The notes: generated by a model not told the origin, from the sequence alone. A stretch of 64,000 nucleotides of DNA from Sorangium cellulosum (GCF_002950945.1 NZ_CP012673.1:10988501-11052500); one strand, 5' to 3'. Shown: positions 25,347-34,546, counted from the first letter of the stretch. Translations and numbers: made by a program.

Positions 25347-25539
25347 CGGTGCCGGTGCCCGGGCAATGCTCCAGCGGGCGCGCTCCTGGCAAATGTAGAG
25401 AATGCCGGGGTCGGATAGGGTCGCGGCCGGCGCGGCTGGCTTTCAGAGAGCCGGGACAAAGGGGAGCAGGCACGGCGAACGCCGGCCCGAACCGCGCGCC
25501 ATCGCGTGGGACAAAAGACTAAAGCGTAGAGAGGATGCG

Positions 25540-26574
25540 ATGAGATCAGTTTTTGCTTTGGCAATGTGCGGCGTGCTGGCTGGCTCGTTCGTCACGATGG
25601 GTTGCGGCGATGACGACGGCGGGGGCGGGGCCGGTGGCGGCGGCGGGGCCGGTGGAGGCACCACGACGAGCAGCTCGAGCAGCTCGTCGACGAGCGGTAC
25701 CGGGAGCGCGAGCGGCACGGGAGGATCGGGTGGCGCGGGCGGCGCGGGCGGGGCAGGCGACGCGGGCGGCGCGGGCGGCACGGGCGGCGCGGGCGGCACG
25801 GGCGGCACGGGCGGCGCGGGCGGCGCGGGCGGCGCGGGCGGCGCCGAAGAAGTGGACATCGGCCCCGGTCCGGACGAGAGCTGCTCGGGCTGCGCCCGGC
25901 TGGCCGTGCCGCTCACCGAGGCCGACACAGGGACGCTGTTCCAGTTCGACATGCCGGAGCTGATCGATCTGACCGGCGCCACCGTCACGTTCCGTGTGAA
26001 GGTGTACGCCGGCACCGGCGGTGGCGTGCAGACGTTCGTGCAGAATGGAGGTGCACAGGCCTGGATAGGCATCCCCTGGGCGTGGACGGACCTCAGCAGC
26101 CTGCAGGAGTGGACAGAGCTCACCATCGACGTCGATGCCGCCGCCGCTGCGGATGAGTCCATGACGTTCGACGAGACCCAGGTGAGGCGCATCGGCCTGA
26201 GGGTCGACGCAGGTATCTCGGGGCCCTGGGCCAACCCGACCGTGGTCTACGTCGACTCCATCACGGTCACGAGGCCGGGCGGCGACGGCGGCACGGGCGG
26301 CGCCGGCGGCACAGGCGGCACAGGCGGCACAGGCGGTACGAGCGGCGACGGCGGCGCCGGTGGCACGGGCGGCGCAGGCGGTACGAGCGGCGACGGCGGC
26401 GCCGGTGGCACGGGCGGCGCAGGCGGTACGAGCGGCGACGGCGGCGCCGGTGGCACGAGCGGCGAGGTAATTCACGTGCTCGGTCCGTTCGAGTTCACGA
26501 GCGATCTGCAGGGGTTGGCGGTCGGTGACTACAGGATGGTGCCAGGATCGAGGCTGGATCTCCTGGGCGAGTGA
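25540..26574 (+). CDS. Gly-rich lipoprotein with a beta-sandwich, CBM-like domain
   Basis: 344 residues from ATG 25540 (MRSVFALAMCG). Lipobox TMGC, then a poly-Gly/Ala linker. A ~140-residue beta-rich domain follows (FQFDMPELIDLTGATVTFRVKVY, then TVVYVDSITVTRPG), resembling carbohydrate-binding modules that end glycoside hydrolases. A second Gly-rich linker built from 45-bp DNA repeats comes next, then a short tail. No catalytic domain is present. It may be a free-standing glycan-binding surface protein, or a hydrolase that has lost its enzyme part after the last linker. The carbohydrate-binding call is inference from fold and neighbours. Confidence 0.7.
   Translation: MRSVFALAMCGVLAGSFVTMGCGDDDGGGGAGGGGGAGGGTTTSSSSSSSTSGTGSASGTGGSGGAGGAGGAGDAGGAGGTGGAGGTGGTGGAGGAGGAGGAEEVDIGPGPDESCSGCARLAVPLTEADTGTLFQFDMPELIDLTGATVTFRVKVYAGTGGGVQTFVQNGGAQAWIGIPWAWTDLSSLQEWTELTIDVDAAAAADESMTFDETQVRRIGLRVDAGISGPWANPTVVYVDSITVTRPGGDGGTGGAGGTGGTGGTGGTSGDGGAGGTGGAGGTSGDGGAGGTGGAGGTSGDGGAGGTSGEVIHVLGPFEFTSDLQGLAVGDYRMVPGSRLDLLGE
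26335..26460 (+). repeat. 45-bp tandem repeats in Gly-rich linker
   Basis: Units at 26335 and 26380 with a partial third at 26425, nearly identical at DNA level, encode GTSGDGGAGGTGGAG. In frame; expanded by slippage or recombination. Confidence 0.85.
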
Positions 26575-27539
26575 ACCAGGTTGCCTGCGGCGCTCGCCCT
26601 CGCGCTGCTGCGCGGAGCGAGCGCCCGCGCCCGCCTCATCGCTCATCGAGGGAGCGCGCGCTCCGGTGCGCCCCAGCTCGACTCACCCCCCCTTTCCAGC
26701 TAACGACTCCCCTGCTGCCGGCGCCGGCCACGACGTCGGCTTGCGAGCCGCCGGCCGAACGCGGGGAGGCTGGGTGAGCAAGCGACAGAGGGGGGCCGAG
26801 CGCCCGCCCGTCGCGCAGACAACACCGCGCCCGCCGTCGGTCGACGTCAAGCCCGAAGCGATCCTCGCCGAGAGCGGGCTGCTACGCGCCATGAACGCTC
26901 GATCACGTTGACAAGGGCCGCGCGGATCCAGCCCAGCGCTGCCCCGAGGCCAGGCGAAGGCTCGTCGCACAGCGTCGGTGCGACCGAGAGTCGCAGCCGG
27001 TCCTGGATGATCTCCTGAGCGCGGCGAATGGATCGTGGATCCCGGCGATCGAACCAGATGGCTTCGCCAAACGACTCGCTGGCCTCGGGGCCTTGGTCCT
27101 CCGCGGGCCCGAGGTACAGGGGCACGGTGTGTCGTCCCAGTGTGGCTGGTGGATCGATCAGCATGTTCCTGGGAAGCAGCGTGCTCCGCGCTCGTGACAG
27201 ATCGGTGGCGCAAGCGAAGACCCTCCGTTACAGCGCAGCGTCACCCCGCAGGCTGTGGAGTGAACGCGGCCCCCCCAGATGGGATGAGGCAGCCCAAGCG
27301 GCGCCTGGACCCACGACGCCGACCGCGCCGACCCGAGCCTCTGCTCGACGTGTTCGCGCGGCGGGGCATGCGAAGACAGCTCGCAGCACCGGCGAGCGGC
27401 AAGCCTTCGTCGAGGCCACGTGGCCTCGCGCGGGTCGAGCCATCTTCAACGAGACGCTGAAGCTGTTTCCGCGGGCCGCCGCTTGTCCGCCAGGGCGCGC
27501 TCCTCAAGCATGGAGGACCACCACGACGAGGAGACAAGC
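26575..27539. other. Long region with little coding evidence
   Basis: 965 bases between the Gly-rich lipoprotein and the yellow-type gene. Only the minus-strand frame at 26847-27164 has protein-like composition. I see no RNA gene, repeat or clear operator. Confidence 0.5.
26847..27164 (-). CDS. Possible small gene or gene remnant, unknown
   Basis: 105 residues. The segment GEAIWFDRRDPRSIRRAQEIIQ looks like genuine protein (aromatic and charged pattern, helical), unlike the Arg/Ala-rich shadow frames around it. There is no recognisable family, no clear ribosome site and no partner gene. It could be the degraded piece of a longer gene. Confidence 0.3.
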   Translation of the reverse strand: MLIDPPATLGRHTVPLYLGPAEDQGPEASESFGEAIWFDRRDPRSIRRAQEIIQDRLRLSVAPTLCDEPSPGLGAALGWIRAALVNVIERSWRVAARSRRGSLRA

Positions 27540-28751
27540 ATGCATCGGTTTGCCCATCTCAAGCTCAAGCTCGCGAGCCTGAGCCTGGCCGCGGGCGCGG
27601 CCCTGGTCGCGGGCGCGGCGGCCTGCGGCGGCAGCGCCAGCCCGGCGCGGCCGCCGCAGCCCACGCTCGAGGTCTACGCTCGGCTCGACTCGACCGGCGT
27701 CGGCGGCATCACCCAGATGCCCGACGGTCGGGTCATCATCGGCTTTCACCCGTTCTACAAGCCCAAGGTGCAGGTGGCGCTGCTCAACCCGGACCGGGAG
27801 TCCACCACGCCGTACCCGAGCACGGAGTGGCAAAGCTGCAAGAACGCCGACGGCAGCTGGAAATCCGACTTCAACGCCTGCCTGGACTGGGTGCTCGGCC
27901 TGCATACGGACCAGAACGGCGTCCTCTGGCTGCTGGACTCGGCCAGATCCACGGACAAGGCGGCGGGGCGCCCCGCTGGCCTCGTGCCCAAGCTCGTCGG
28001 GTGGAACACCCACCAGAACGAGCTCGAGCGCGTCCTACCCATCTCACCGGAAGCCACCCTCACCGAGTCGCAGCACAACGACTTCGTGGTGGACCTGGAG
28101 CACAACGTGATCGTGCTCGCCGACGAGGCCATCGGCGAAGGCTCGGGCGGCGTCGGCGACAAGGCGGCGCTCGTGGTGGTGGACCTCTCCACCGGCGAGA
28201 GCCGGCGCCTCTTGCAAGGCCATCACAGCGTGATGCCCCTGAAAGAGCCCATCCGCTGGGACGTGGGTCGACCCACGAGCGGCGCCGTCGATCTGTACGT
28301 GGGCGTGGACGGCATCGCCCTCGACACGAACAACGAGTGGCTCTACTTCGCCCCGCTCAATGCTTACAAGATGTACCGGATCCGGATGAGCGACCTCCTG
28401 GACACGTCGCTCACCGCCGCGCAGCTCGGGGCGAAGGTGGAGACCTACGCGGACAAGCCCTTCAACGGCGGCCTGGCCATCGACCAGGACGACAACCTGT
28501 ACCTCACCGAGGTCGGCGAGCGCGCCGTGGGCGTCATCCCGTCCGACACCCGCAAATACGAGCGCCTGGTCAGCGACCCGGACATGGTCTGGCCGGACGG
28601 CGTCACCTACAACAGCGACGGCGCCATGTACACCGGCGCGGCGCAGCTGTCCCTCACCAGCGCGCTCCAGGCCGACGGAGCGGCCAGGAACAAGCCGCCC
28701 TACCTGGTCTATCGCTTCAAGCCCCTGGCGCCCGGCACACCGGGCTTCTGA
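27540..28751 (+). CDS. Major royal jelly / yellow-family protein, secreted lipoprotein
   Basis: 403 residues from ATG 27540 (MHRFAHLKLK). Signal peptide with lipobox GAAAC. The mature part has the yellow/MRJP beta-propeller rhythm: LDWVLGLHTDQNGVLWLLDSA, DFVVDLEHNVIVLADEA, VDGIALDTNNEWLYFAPLNA, GGLAIDQDDNLYLTE, ERLVSDPDMVWPDGVTYN. Bacterial members are of uncertain function; some bind amines or act as lactonase-like propellers. Its 3' end overlaps the convergent LysR gene by 43 bases, and that LysR protein may regulate it. Confidence 0.85.
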   Translation: MHRFAHLKLKLASLSLAAGAALVAGAAACGGSASPARPPQPTLEVYARLDSTGVGGITQMPDGRVIIGFHPFYKPKVQVALLNPDRESTTPYPSTEWQSCKNADGSWKSDFNACLDWVLGLHTDQNGVLWLLDSARSTDKAAGRPAGLVPKLVGWNTHQNELERVLPISPEATLTESQHNDFVVDLEHNVIVLADEAIGEGSGGVGDKAALVVVDLSTGESRRLLQGHHSVMPLKEPIRWDVGRPTSGAVDLYVGVDGIALDTNNEWLYFAPLNAYKMYRIRMSDLLDTSLTAAQLGAKVETYADKPFNGGLAIDQDDNLYLTEVGERAVGVIPSDTRKYERLVSDPDMVWPDGVTYNSDGAMYTGAAQLSLTSALQADGAARNKPPYLVYRFKPLAPGTPGF

Positions 28752-29650
28752 GGCGAAAGGTCGCGGAGCTTCGACGCGAGGAAGTCGACCAGGGCGCGCA
28801 CCCGCGCCGGCACGAAACGATGGCTCGGCAGGATGGCGCTCAGCGGATAGTGCTCACCCTGCCAGCCGGGCAGCAGGCGGACCAGACGGCCCTCGCGCAG
28901 ATCGTGCACCAGATCCAGCTCGGATTTGTAGAGCAGGCCGGCGCCGGCGAGGGCCCACTGGTGGGCGATGGCCGCGTCGTCGGCGTCGCGGTCGCCGTCG
29001 ACGTGCACCTCGGTCCATGCGCCGTCCTTCTCGAAACGCCAGGCCACGTGCCGCTTGTGGCTCACGTGGAAGGTCAGGCAGTTGTGCTGGGCCAGGTCCT
29101 CGGGCGAGCGCGGCGGCTCGCGCCGCGCGAGGTACACGGGGGAAGCGCAGAGCACGCGGCGCGTCGTGGAGAGCGCCCGGGCCACCAGCCGGGAATCACT
29201 GAGCTCGCCGTAACGCAAGGCCAGGTCCACCACGTCGCGCATCACGTCCTGCACGCGATCGGTCACGGACAGGGCCAAGCGCACGCCCGGATGGGCCGCC
29301 ACGAACTCGTCGAGCCAGGGCAAGAGCACGCTGCGCGCGAGATCCGACGGCGCCGCCACGCGCACCGTGCCCACGAGCGAGCGGCGTTGCGACGCGAGCT
29401 GCGCCTCGCCTTCCTCCAGGAGATCGAGCGCGCGGGAGGCGTAGTCCAGGAGGATCTGGCCCTCCGGCGTCAGGCGCAGCGCGCGCGTGGACCGCTCGAA
29501 CAGCCGCTCGCCCAGCTGCGTCTCCAGCCGCTTGAGCATGGCGCTGGCCGCGGCCGGCGTGACGCCCAGGACCCGCGCCGCCGCCGTCAGCGTCCCGCGG
29601 CGGGCTGTCTCCACCAGCACGCGCAGATCTTCGATGTTCTCGATGCTCAC
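28709..29650 (-). CDS. LysR-family transcriptional regulator
   Basis: 313 residues. N-terminal winged helix: IEDLRVLVETARRGTLTAAARVLGVTPAAASAMLKRLETQLGERLF. A CrgA-type effector domain follows (VGTVRVAAPSDLARSVLLPWLDEFVAAHPGVRLALSVTD). The start ATG at 29650 places the helix-turn-helix at the usual distance. It is convergent and overlapping with the yellow-family gene and tandem with the MarR gene upstream. The inducer is unknown. Confidence 0.93.
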   Translation of the reverse strand: MSIENIEDLRVLVETARRGTLTAAARVLGVTPAAASAMLKRLETQLGERLFERSTRALRLTPEGQILLDYASRALDLLEEGEAQLASQRRSLVGTVRVAAPSDLARSVLLPWLDEFVAAHPGVRLALSVTDRVQDVMRDVVDLALRYGELSDSRLVARALSTTRRVLCASPVYLARREPPRSPEDLAQHNCLTFHVSHKRHVAWRFEKDGAWTEVHVDGDRDADDAAIAHQWALAGAGLLYKSELDLVHDLREGRLVRLLPGWQGEHYPLSAILPSHRFVPARVRALVDFLASKLRDLSPQKPGVPGARGLKR

Positions 29651-29743
29651 GTGGATAACTTCGCCCGAGGAGCGCTCCAGGGCGATCGCGGGGCGACGCC
29701 GAGGACGCCCCGGCAGGTGGAGGTCTGCAGCTTGGTCTGCCCC

Positions 29744-30172
29744 TCAAGCCTTGTCCGTTCCGCTTGGCAGCGCCATCAAGTCGTCCACGAACCGGCGCAT
29801 CAGGCGCACCAGGTCGCTGAAGTCTTCCTCACTCCACTTGGCGAGGATAGAGACCGCAAGTCTCTGACGCGCGACGTCCAAGGCGTCCGTTATCTGCCGC
29901 CCCTTGTCGGTGATCACCGCCTCATGGACGCGACGATCGGCCGGGCTCGGTCGACGTTCGATGAGCCCCAGGCTCTCGAGCTTGGCGACCTGGCGGCTGA
30001 TGGTCGTGTAATCGCGCCCGGCTCGCTCCGAGAGCTCGACCACGCCGATCGGCCCGAAGCGCTCGATCCCCACCAGCAGCGGAAAGAGGGCTCGATCCAG
30101 GGGGATGCCCGCCTCCGCGAGCAGCGCCTGATCGCGCTGCGGCTGATTCATGAACGCGATCAGATCGATCAT
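29744..30172 (-). CDS. MarR-family transcriptional regulator
   Basis: 142 residues from ATG 30172; starts at 30262 or 30271 would add ~30 residues but would run into the divergent promoter. Winged helix: FGPIGVVELSERAGRDYTTISRQVAKLESLGLIERR followed by the wing SPADRRVHEAVIT. MarR proteins are ligand-relieved dimeric repressors, often of a divergent oxidative gene. Here the divergent neighbour is an FAD monooxygenase, so control of that gene is likely. An imperfect 17-bp dyad lies between them. Confidence 0.88.
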   Translation of the reverse strand: MIDLIAFMNQPQRDQALLAEAGIPLDRALFPLLVGIERFGPIGVVELSERAGRDYTTISRQVAKLESLGLIERRPSPADRRVHEAVITDKGRQITDALDVARQRLAVSILAKWSEEDFSDLVRLMRRFVDDLMALPSGTDKA

Positions 30173-30231
30173 GGCTCCGTGGAGCTCGCGGACCTTCTTT
30201 TTTGTAATCCGTGTATTTTGCACAAATTCTC

Positions 30232-30272
30232 TTGACGTCTCGGGAGGCGCGGTTATATGCATAGTACACATA
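30232..30272 (+). promoter_or_regulatory. Promoter and MarR-type dyad for the FAD monooxygenase
   Basis: TTGACG (30232-30237) and TATATG (30254-30259) lie 16 bases apart. The imperfect dyad TATGCATAGTACACATA (30256-30272) overlaps the -10. Its centre TGCATAGTACAC recurs exactly upstream of the ArsR gene at 34568-34579. Confidence 0.45.
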
Positions 30273-30311
30273 TCTGAACCGCGGTCCAACAAAAACAGAG
30301 CGGAGCTCGCA

Positions 30312-31817
30312 GTGGAATCTAATTTTTCGACGGATGTCCTGATCGTTGGTGCAGGTGCTGCTGGGTTGACCCTGGCCATCGAGCTCGCCCGCCGGGGCGT
30401 AACGTTCCGGCTCATCGACAGGCTGGACGGGCCGTTTCGCGGCTCGCGCGGCAAAGGGATCCAGCCGCGCAGCCAGGAGGTGTTCGAGGATCTGGGCATC
30501 CTCGACCGCGTCGTTGCGATCGGCGGCCTGTACCCACCCCCGCGGGAGTATCGCGACGACGGAGGCTACGAGGAGTCGCAGAGCATGGAGCCTCAGGATC
30601 CGACGCCTGGCGAGCCCTATCGTCTGGCGCTGCTTGTGCCCCAGTTCCTGACCGAAGCCGCGATGCGCGAGCGTCTGGCGGAGCTCGGGGGCTACCCGGA
30701 GTTCGGCCGCGAGCTGAAGGGCTTCGAGCAGGATCGCGAGGGCGTCAACGCCCGCATCGCTGGCCCGACGGGCGAGGAGACCGTCCGCGTCCGCTACCTC
30801 GTCGGAGCGGACGGCGGCCGCAGCGTCGTACGGCACGCGCTCGCGATCGGCTTTCCCGGCAAGACCCTGGGGGTGCGCGCCCTCGTCGCCGACGTCGTCC
30901 TGGATGGGCTCAGCAGGGACGCCTGGCATCACTTCAACAAAGGGTCGATGGAGAAGCAGATGTCGCTGTGCCCGCTCGCCGGCACCGACATGTTCCAGCT
31001 GCAGGCGCCGATCCCTCTGGAGGGCGACGTCGATCTCTCCGCGGAAGGCCTCACAGCGATGGTCGCGGGCCGCACGGGCCGAGGCGACATCGTGATCCGT
31101 TCGGTCTCCTGGGCCTCCGCCTACACCATGAACGCGCGCCTCGCCGACCGTTACCGGGACGGGCGCGTCTTCCTCGCCGGCGATGCCGCGCATATCCACC
31201 CGCCGACGGGTGGGCAGGGCCTCAACACGAGCGTGCAGGATGCCTATAACCTCGGCTGGAAGCTCGCGGCCGTCGTGGCAGGTGCGCCGGAGGCGCTGCT
31301 CGCGACCTACGAGGAGGAGCGCCGGCCGATCGCCGCGGAGACGCTCGGCCTGACGACGAAGCTCCTGGAGGCGGCCAAGCAAGGCGTCATGCGCCGCGGC
31401 CGCGAGGTGCATCAGCTCGATCTGGGATACCCGGAGTCGTCGCTGGCCTTGCAAAAGCCGAAACGCAGCGGCGGCGTCCGCGCGGGCGGCCGAGCGCCGG
31501 ACGCGCCCGTCCGCGGCGCGGCGGGGATGCCGACACGGCTCTTCAAGCTCTTCCAGGGTACGCACTGGACCTTGCTGGGTTACGGGCCGGACCGGCTCTC
31601 GGCCGTCAAGCCGCGCCCCGGGCTTCACATCCACGCCGTCGGGCCGCAGGGCGACATCGTCGATGAGGGCGGCCATCTCCGCGCTGCCTACGGCGTGTCG
31701 CTCGGCGACTGGGTGCTCGTCCGGCCGGACGGATGTATCGGCGCCATCGTGTCGTCCGATCACACGCCGGCTCTGGAAGCCTACCTCGCCAGCGTCGGCC
31801 TCCCATCACGGGGATGA
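30312..31817 (+). CDS. FAD-dependent aromatic hydroxylase, class A monooxygenase
   Basis: 501 residues from GTG 30312, just before the dinucleotide fold; longer upstream sequence overlaps the MarR side. FAD motif GAGAAG (VLIVGAGAAGLTLA), DG motif GADGGRS, GD motif FLAGDAAHIHPPTGGQGLN, as in phenol/PHBH-type hydroxylases. A C-terminal thioredoxin-like domain is present (LFQGTHWTLLGYG onward). It adds oxygen to a phenolic or polyketide substrate using NAD(P)H. Divergent from and probably repressed by the MarR protein; a detoxification role is plausible. Confidence 0.92.
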   Translation: MESNFSTDVLIVGAGAAGLTLAIELARRGVTFRLIDRLDGPFRGSRGKGIQPRSQEVFEDLGILDRVVAIGGLYPPPREYRDDGGYEESQSMEPQDPTPGEPYRLALLVPQFLTEAAMRERLAELGGYPEFGRELKGFEQDREGVNARIAGPTGEETVRVRYLVGADGGRSVVRHALAIGFPGKTLGVRALVADVVLDGLSRDAWHHFNKGSMEKQMSLCPLAGTDMFQLQAPIPLEGDVDLSAEGLTAMVAGRTGRGDIVIRSVSWASAYTMNARLADRYRDGRVFLAGDAAHIHPPTGGQGLNTSVQDAYNLGWKLAAVVAGAPEALLATYEEERRPIAAETLGLTTKLLEAAKQGVMRRGREVHQLDLGYPESSLALQKPKRSGGVRAGGRAPDAPVRGAAGMPTRLFKLFQGTHWTLLGYGPDRLSAVKPRPGLHIHAVGPQGDIVDEGGHLRAAYGVSLGDWVLVRPDGCIGAIVSSDHTPALEAYLASVGLPSRG

Positions 31818-31938
31818 CAGGGGCGAGAGCGTGGCGCTCCTCGACCCCCAGGGTAACATTCGATCGTCGCCCGCCGCACCGACGAAGCCGCCGCCGGCGA
31901 CGATCGAACCCGAGGCGCCCCTCGCCGATAGCGCTGCC

Positions 31939-33057
31939 TCAGTTCGTGTCGAGCCCGCAGACCGGGAACTGGTCCTCGTCGAGCGCGCAGCTCGTGCCCT
32001 CCAGGCACGGGAAGAGCTCGATCCCCATCCGCGCCGAACAGAACCGCTCGGCGGACACGCCTTCCTCGGTGACGGCGCAGTCGCCGGTCTCGGGCACGGA
32101 CGAGCAGTCGTACGGCGTGGAGTTCGGCCGGAACCAGCAGCGTGGACGTGCGCCGGGTCCTTCCGCGCAGGCGGCGAACGCGGCGTCCGCCTCGACCGTG
32201 GGATCGATCTCGACCAGGCGCGCGTACGGCGGGACGAGACCGGGGATGTCGGTGCCGGGGTTCCGCACCGGGCACAGGGCGCCGGCGAAGATGGTGTCCA
32301 CGCGGCACTGAGCCGCCATGCCGTTGACGTTGGTGCCCGGCAGGACACGCGTCGAGGGCGTGTCGGTCGAGGTCGGATCCCTGCCGAGCCAGACCCCGAA
32401 GTCGTTGGCGACCACCGCGAGGCGGTAGCAGAGATCGCGCTCCGCGTCGCTCGCCCATACGCCGTCGCAGCGGGCCTTGGTCGCCGCCGACACCCGCGTC
32501 CGGTACGCGCTGTTCTCTTCGCTGTCATCGCCCCAGATCCGGGCAAGGCAGTCCTTCGACGCGAAGTAGTCGGCCTGGCCCTCGGCGGAGCTCACCGTGC
32601 CGAACTGGCCTTCCTCGAGCCCGGCCACCTGGGTGCGCTGCGGCGGACCGTCCTTGAACGGGAAGCCGCCGAGCGCGTGGCCCACCTCGTGGCAGCCGAT
32701 GAACGCCGCGAGGTCGCGCGTGAGGCCGGCCCGGAAGAAGTCGGTCCCCACGATGATGTTCCAGGTGCGGTCCTCGGCGATATCGATGCGCGTCATCGAG
32801 CCCTCGACGCGCACGGTGAACTGCGCCCCGTGGGCCTGCGCTTCAGGGGCATAAGCGGCCGCGACCCCCTCGACGATGAGCTTCACGTCCGCCTCTGACA
32901 CCGGCTCATCACCGGCCAGCGGCATGAGCGACGCCTCAGCCTCCTCCGGATCCTGTCCCAGGGCTTCCGCAGGGGAGCTCGAGCACCCCATGAGTGCGCT
33001 CGTGGCCATTGCCACGGCGAGGAAGGTTGCTGCATTCCGCATACGAACGATGACCAT
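31939..33057 (-). CDS. Lipoprotein with HExxH zinc-protease motif
   Basis: 372 residues from ATG 33057, preceded by AAAGGAGC. Signal peptide with lipobox LMGC. FIGCHEVGHALGG carries HExxH; about 35 residues on, SSAEGQADYFASKDC supplies an Ex2-3D segment of the type that gives the third zinc ligand in gluzincin-like enzymes such as the M48 group. The C-terminal third is Cys-rich, with probable disulfides (CWFRPNS, CSSVPETGDC, CSALD-type spacing). Likely a periplasmic or surface metallopeptidase; I cannot name the family with certainty. Confidence 0.78.
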   Translation of the reverse strand: MVIVRMRNAATFLAVAMATSALMGCSSSPAEALGQDPEEAEASLMPLAGDEPVSEADVKLIVEGVAAAYAPEAQAHGAQFTVRVEGSMTRIDIAEDRTWNIIVGTDFFRAGLTRDLAAFIGCHEVGHALGGFPFKDGPPQRTQVAGLEEGQFGTVSSAEGQADYFASKDCLARIWGDDSEENSAYRTRVSAATKARCDGVWASDAERDLCYRLAVVANDFGVWLGRDPTSTDTPSTRVLPGTNVNGMAAQCRVDTIFAGALCPVRNPGTDIPGLVPPYARLVEIDPTVEADAAFAACAEGPGARPRCWFRPNSTPYDCSSVPETGDCAVTEEGVSAERFCSARMGIELFPCLEGTSCALDEDQFPVCGLDTN

Positions 33058-33108
33058 GATGCTCCTTTCGCCGCGCCTGCGCGCCGGCTCGTCAAGCAAC
33101 CGCCGACG

Positions 33109-33411
33109 TCACTGCGGGGCCTTGAAATACCGGGCAGCGCTGACGTTGCCGCACGTTTGCAGCGCGGCCGCCCCCCCCTCGGTGGCGGCGCCGCCCGGGA
33201 TGGTCATGCACATCCCGGGGAAGGGATCGCGCGCATACAGGGGCGCTAGCTTGATGTTGCCGCTGCCTCGGTTCGTGTGTCGAGCTGCCGGCTGTCTCGG
33301 TTGCCTCTGGTGGATGCCGGCGCCCTCGGTCGTCCTTCGCGCGAACCGCGCCGGACGGCGTCGATTTCCTGCTGCGCCGACCGGTGGTCTAGCCAACACA
33401 TCTCGACCCAT
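33109..33411 (-). pseudogene. Possible remnant of a ricin-B-type lectin domain
   Basis: Only the C-terminal ~50 residues look like protein. GMCMTIPGGAATEGGAAALQ followed by TCG and ARYF resembles one beta-trefoil repeat of ricin-B lectins (CLDV-x-GG-x-T-x-G-x-x-x-Q-x-x-x-C with a degenerate QxW). The N-terminal part is Arg-rich and not convincing. It ends 51 bases before the HExxH lipoprotein gene on the same strand. Probably the last piece of a lost lectin or hydrolase gene. Confidence 0.35.
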
Positions 33412-33474
33412 GCGCGCGCCTGCGCCGGATCCCTCGAGTGATCCAGGGCGGGGTACACCGGCGCCCGGGCGGGA

Positions 33475-34410
33475 TCACGACGGCGCGGCATCGACCTCGA
33501 TGGGTCGGCTGGCCAGGAGGTCGTCCAATAAGGCGCGCAGCGCCACCGATTGGCTGGCGGCCCGGGTATACAGGGCAGTCGCTTGAATCACCGGCAGCTC
33601 GTGGTCGGGGAGCAGGCGTACCAGCGATCCTCGCTCCAGGTCACCCAGCGCGAGGAACTCGGGCACGAAAGCGATGCCCAGCCCGGCCCTCGCGGCGTCC
33701 CTCGTGACGATCATGTTGCCAGTGCTCATCCGCCAGGGGACACGCACGGTCTCCCCGCCGACCCTCCACTGGACGATTTCGGGCCGCGTGACGATGGCGG
33801 CATGCTGGGCGAGGTCGGCGGGTCTCCGGGGCACGCCGTGCTGCTCCAGCCAGCTCGGCGAGGCGACGATGGCCATCGTGACGTCGGCCAGCTTGTGGCT
33901 GATCAGCTCGCTGTCCTCGATCGCCCCCATACGGATGGCCAGGTCGTAGCCGCCGTTGACCAGGTTGACGCGCCCGTCATGGAGATGCAGCTCGATGCGA
34001 ACCGCCGGATAACGCCCCAGGAACGAGAGCAGGCGGGGCGCGATCGCCGCCTGGCCATAGGCGACGGGCGCGGTGATGCGCAGCAGCCCGGAGGGAGCCG
34101 CATGGTCGCTCTTGACCTCGGCGGTCACCTGCTGCGCTTCTCGAACGATGGGCTGGACCCTGTCGAAGAGGCGCCTGCCGGCATCCGTCAGGCTGAGCGC
34201 GCGCGTGGAGCGGATCAACAGCGGTGCGCCGAGCCGCTTCTCCAGCAGCACGAGGTTGCGGCTGATGGTCGCCTTGGGCAGGCCGAGCGCCCGGCCGGCC
34301 GCGCTGAGCGAGCCTTCCTCGACGATGCGCACGAACATCGACAGACCAGACAGATCATCGGGCTCCCTCAAATGTCCCACTCCTCGAACGCGGCCGTCCC
34401 GGGGCGCCAT
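33475..34410 (-). CDS. LysR-family transcriptional regulator
   Basis: About 311 residues from ATG 34410 (MAPRDGR); a GTG at 34380 just before GHLREPDDLSGLSMF is also plausible. Winged helix FVRIVEEGSLSAAGRALGLPKATISRNLVLLEKRLGAPLLIR. CrgA/YafC-type effector domain (GLLRITAPVAYGQAAIAPRLLSFLGRYPAVRIELHL). Divergent from the ArsR-SRPBCC pair across about 170 bases. The target is unknown. Confidence 0.9.
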   Translation of the reverse strand: MAPRDGRVRGVGHLREPDDLSGLSMFVRIVEEGSLSAAGRALGLPKATISRNLVLLEKRLGAPLLIRSTRALSLTDAGRRLFDRVQPIVREAQQVTAEVKSDHAAPSGLLRITAPVAYGQAAIAPRLLSFLGRYPAVRIELHLHDGRVNLVNGGYDLAIRMGAIEDSELISHKLADVTMAIVASPSWLEQHGVPRRPADLAQHAAIVTRPEIVQWRVGGETVRVPWRMSTGNMIVTRDAARAGLGIAFVPEFLALGDLERGSLVRLLPDHELPVIQATALYTRAASQSVALRALLDDLLASRPIEVDAAPS

Positions 34411-34546
34411 CCGGCGCCGCCGCTGGCATCTTGGCATACTCGGCCGTCTCGAGCGCGAGCGCCGGGGCCGCTTCGAGGAGCTCGGCCCACGGATCACGTC
34501 TGCCCTCCCCGAGGTGACGAGGGCCCCCGCCGTCCGAAATATTTAC

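Noticed and set aside
26270..26460. CRISPR-like regular repeats
   Set aside because: Repeats are in-frame Gly-rich coding units without spacers; no cas genes anywhere in the window.
27827..30235. 802-residue plus-strand frame across the yellow-family, LysR and MarR genes
   Set aside because: High-GC shadow; three recognisable families occupy the other frames.
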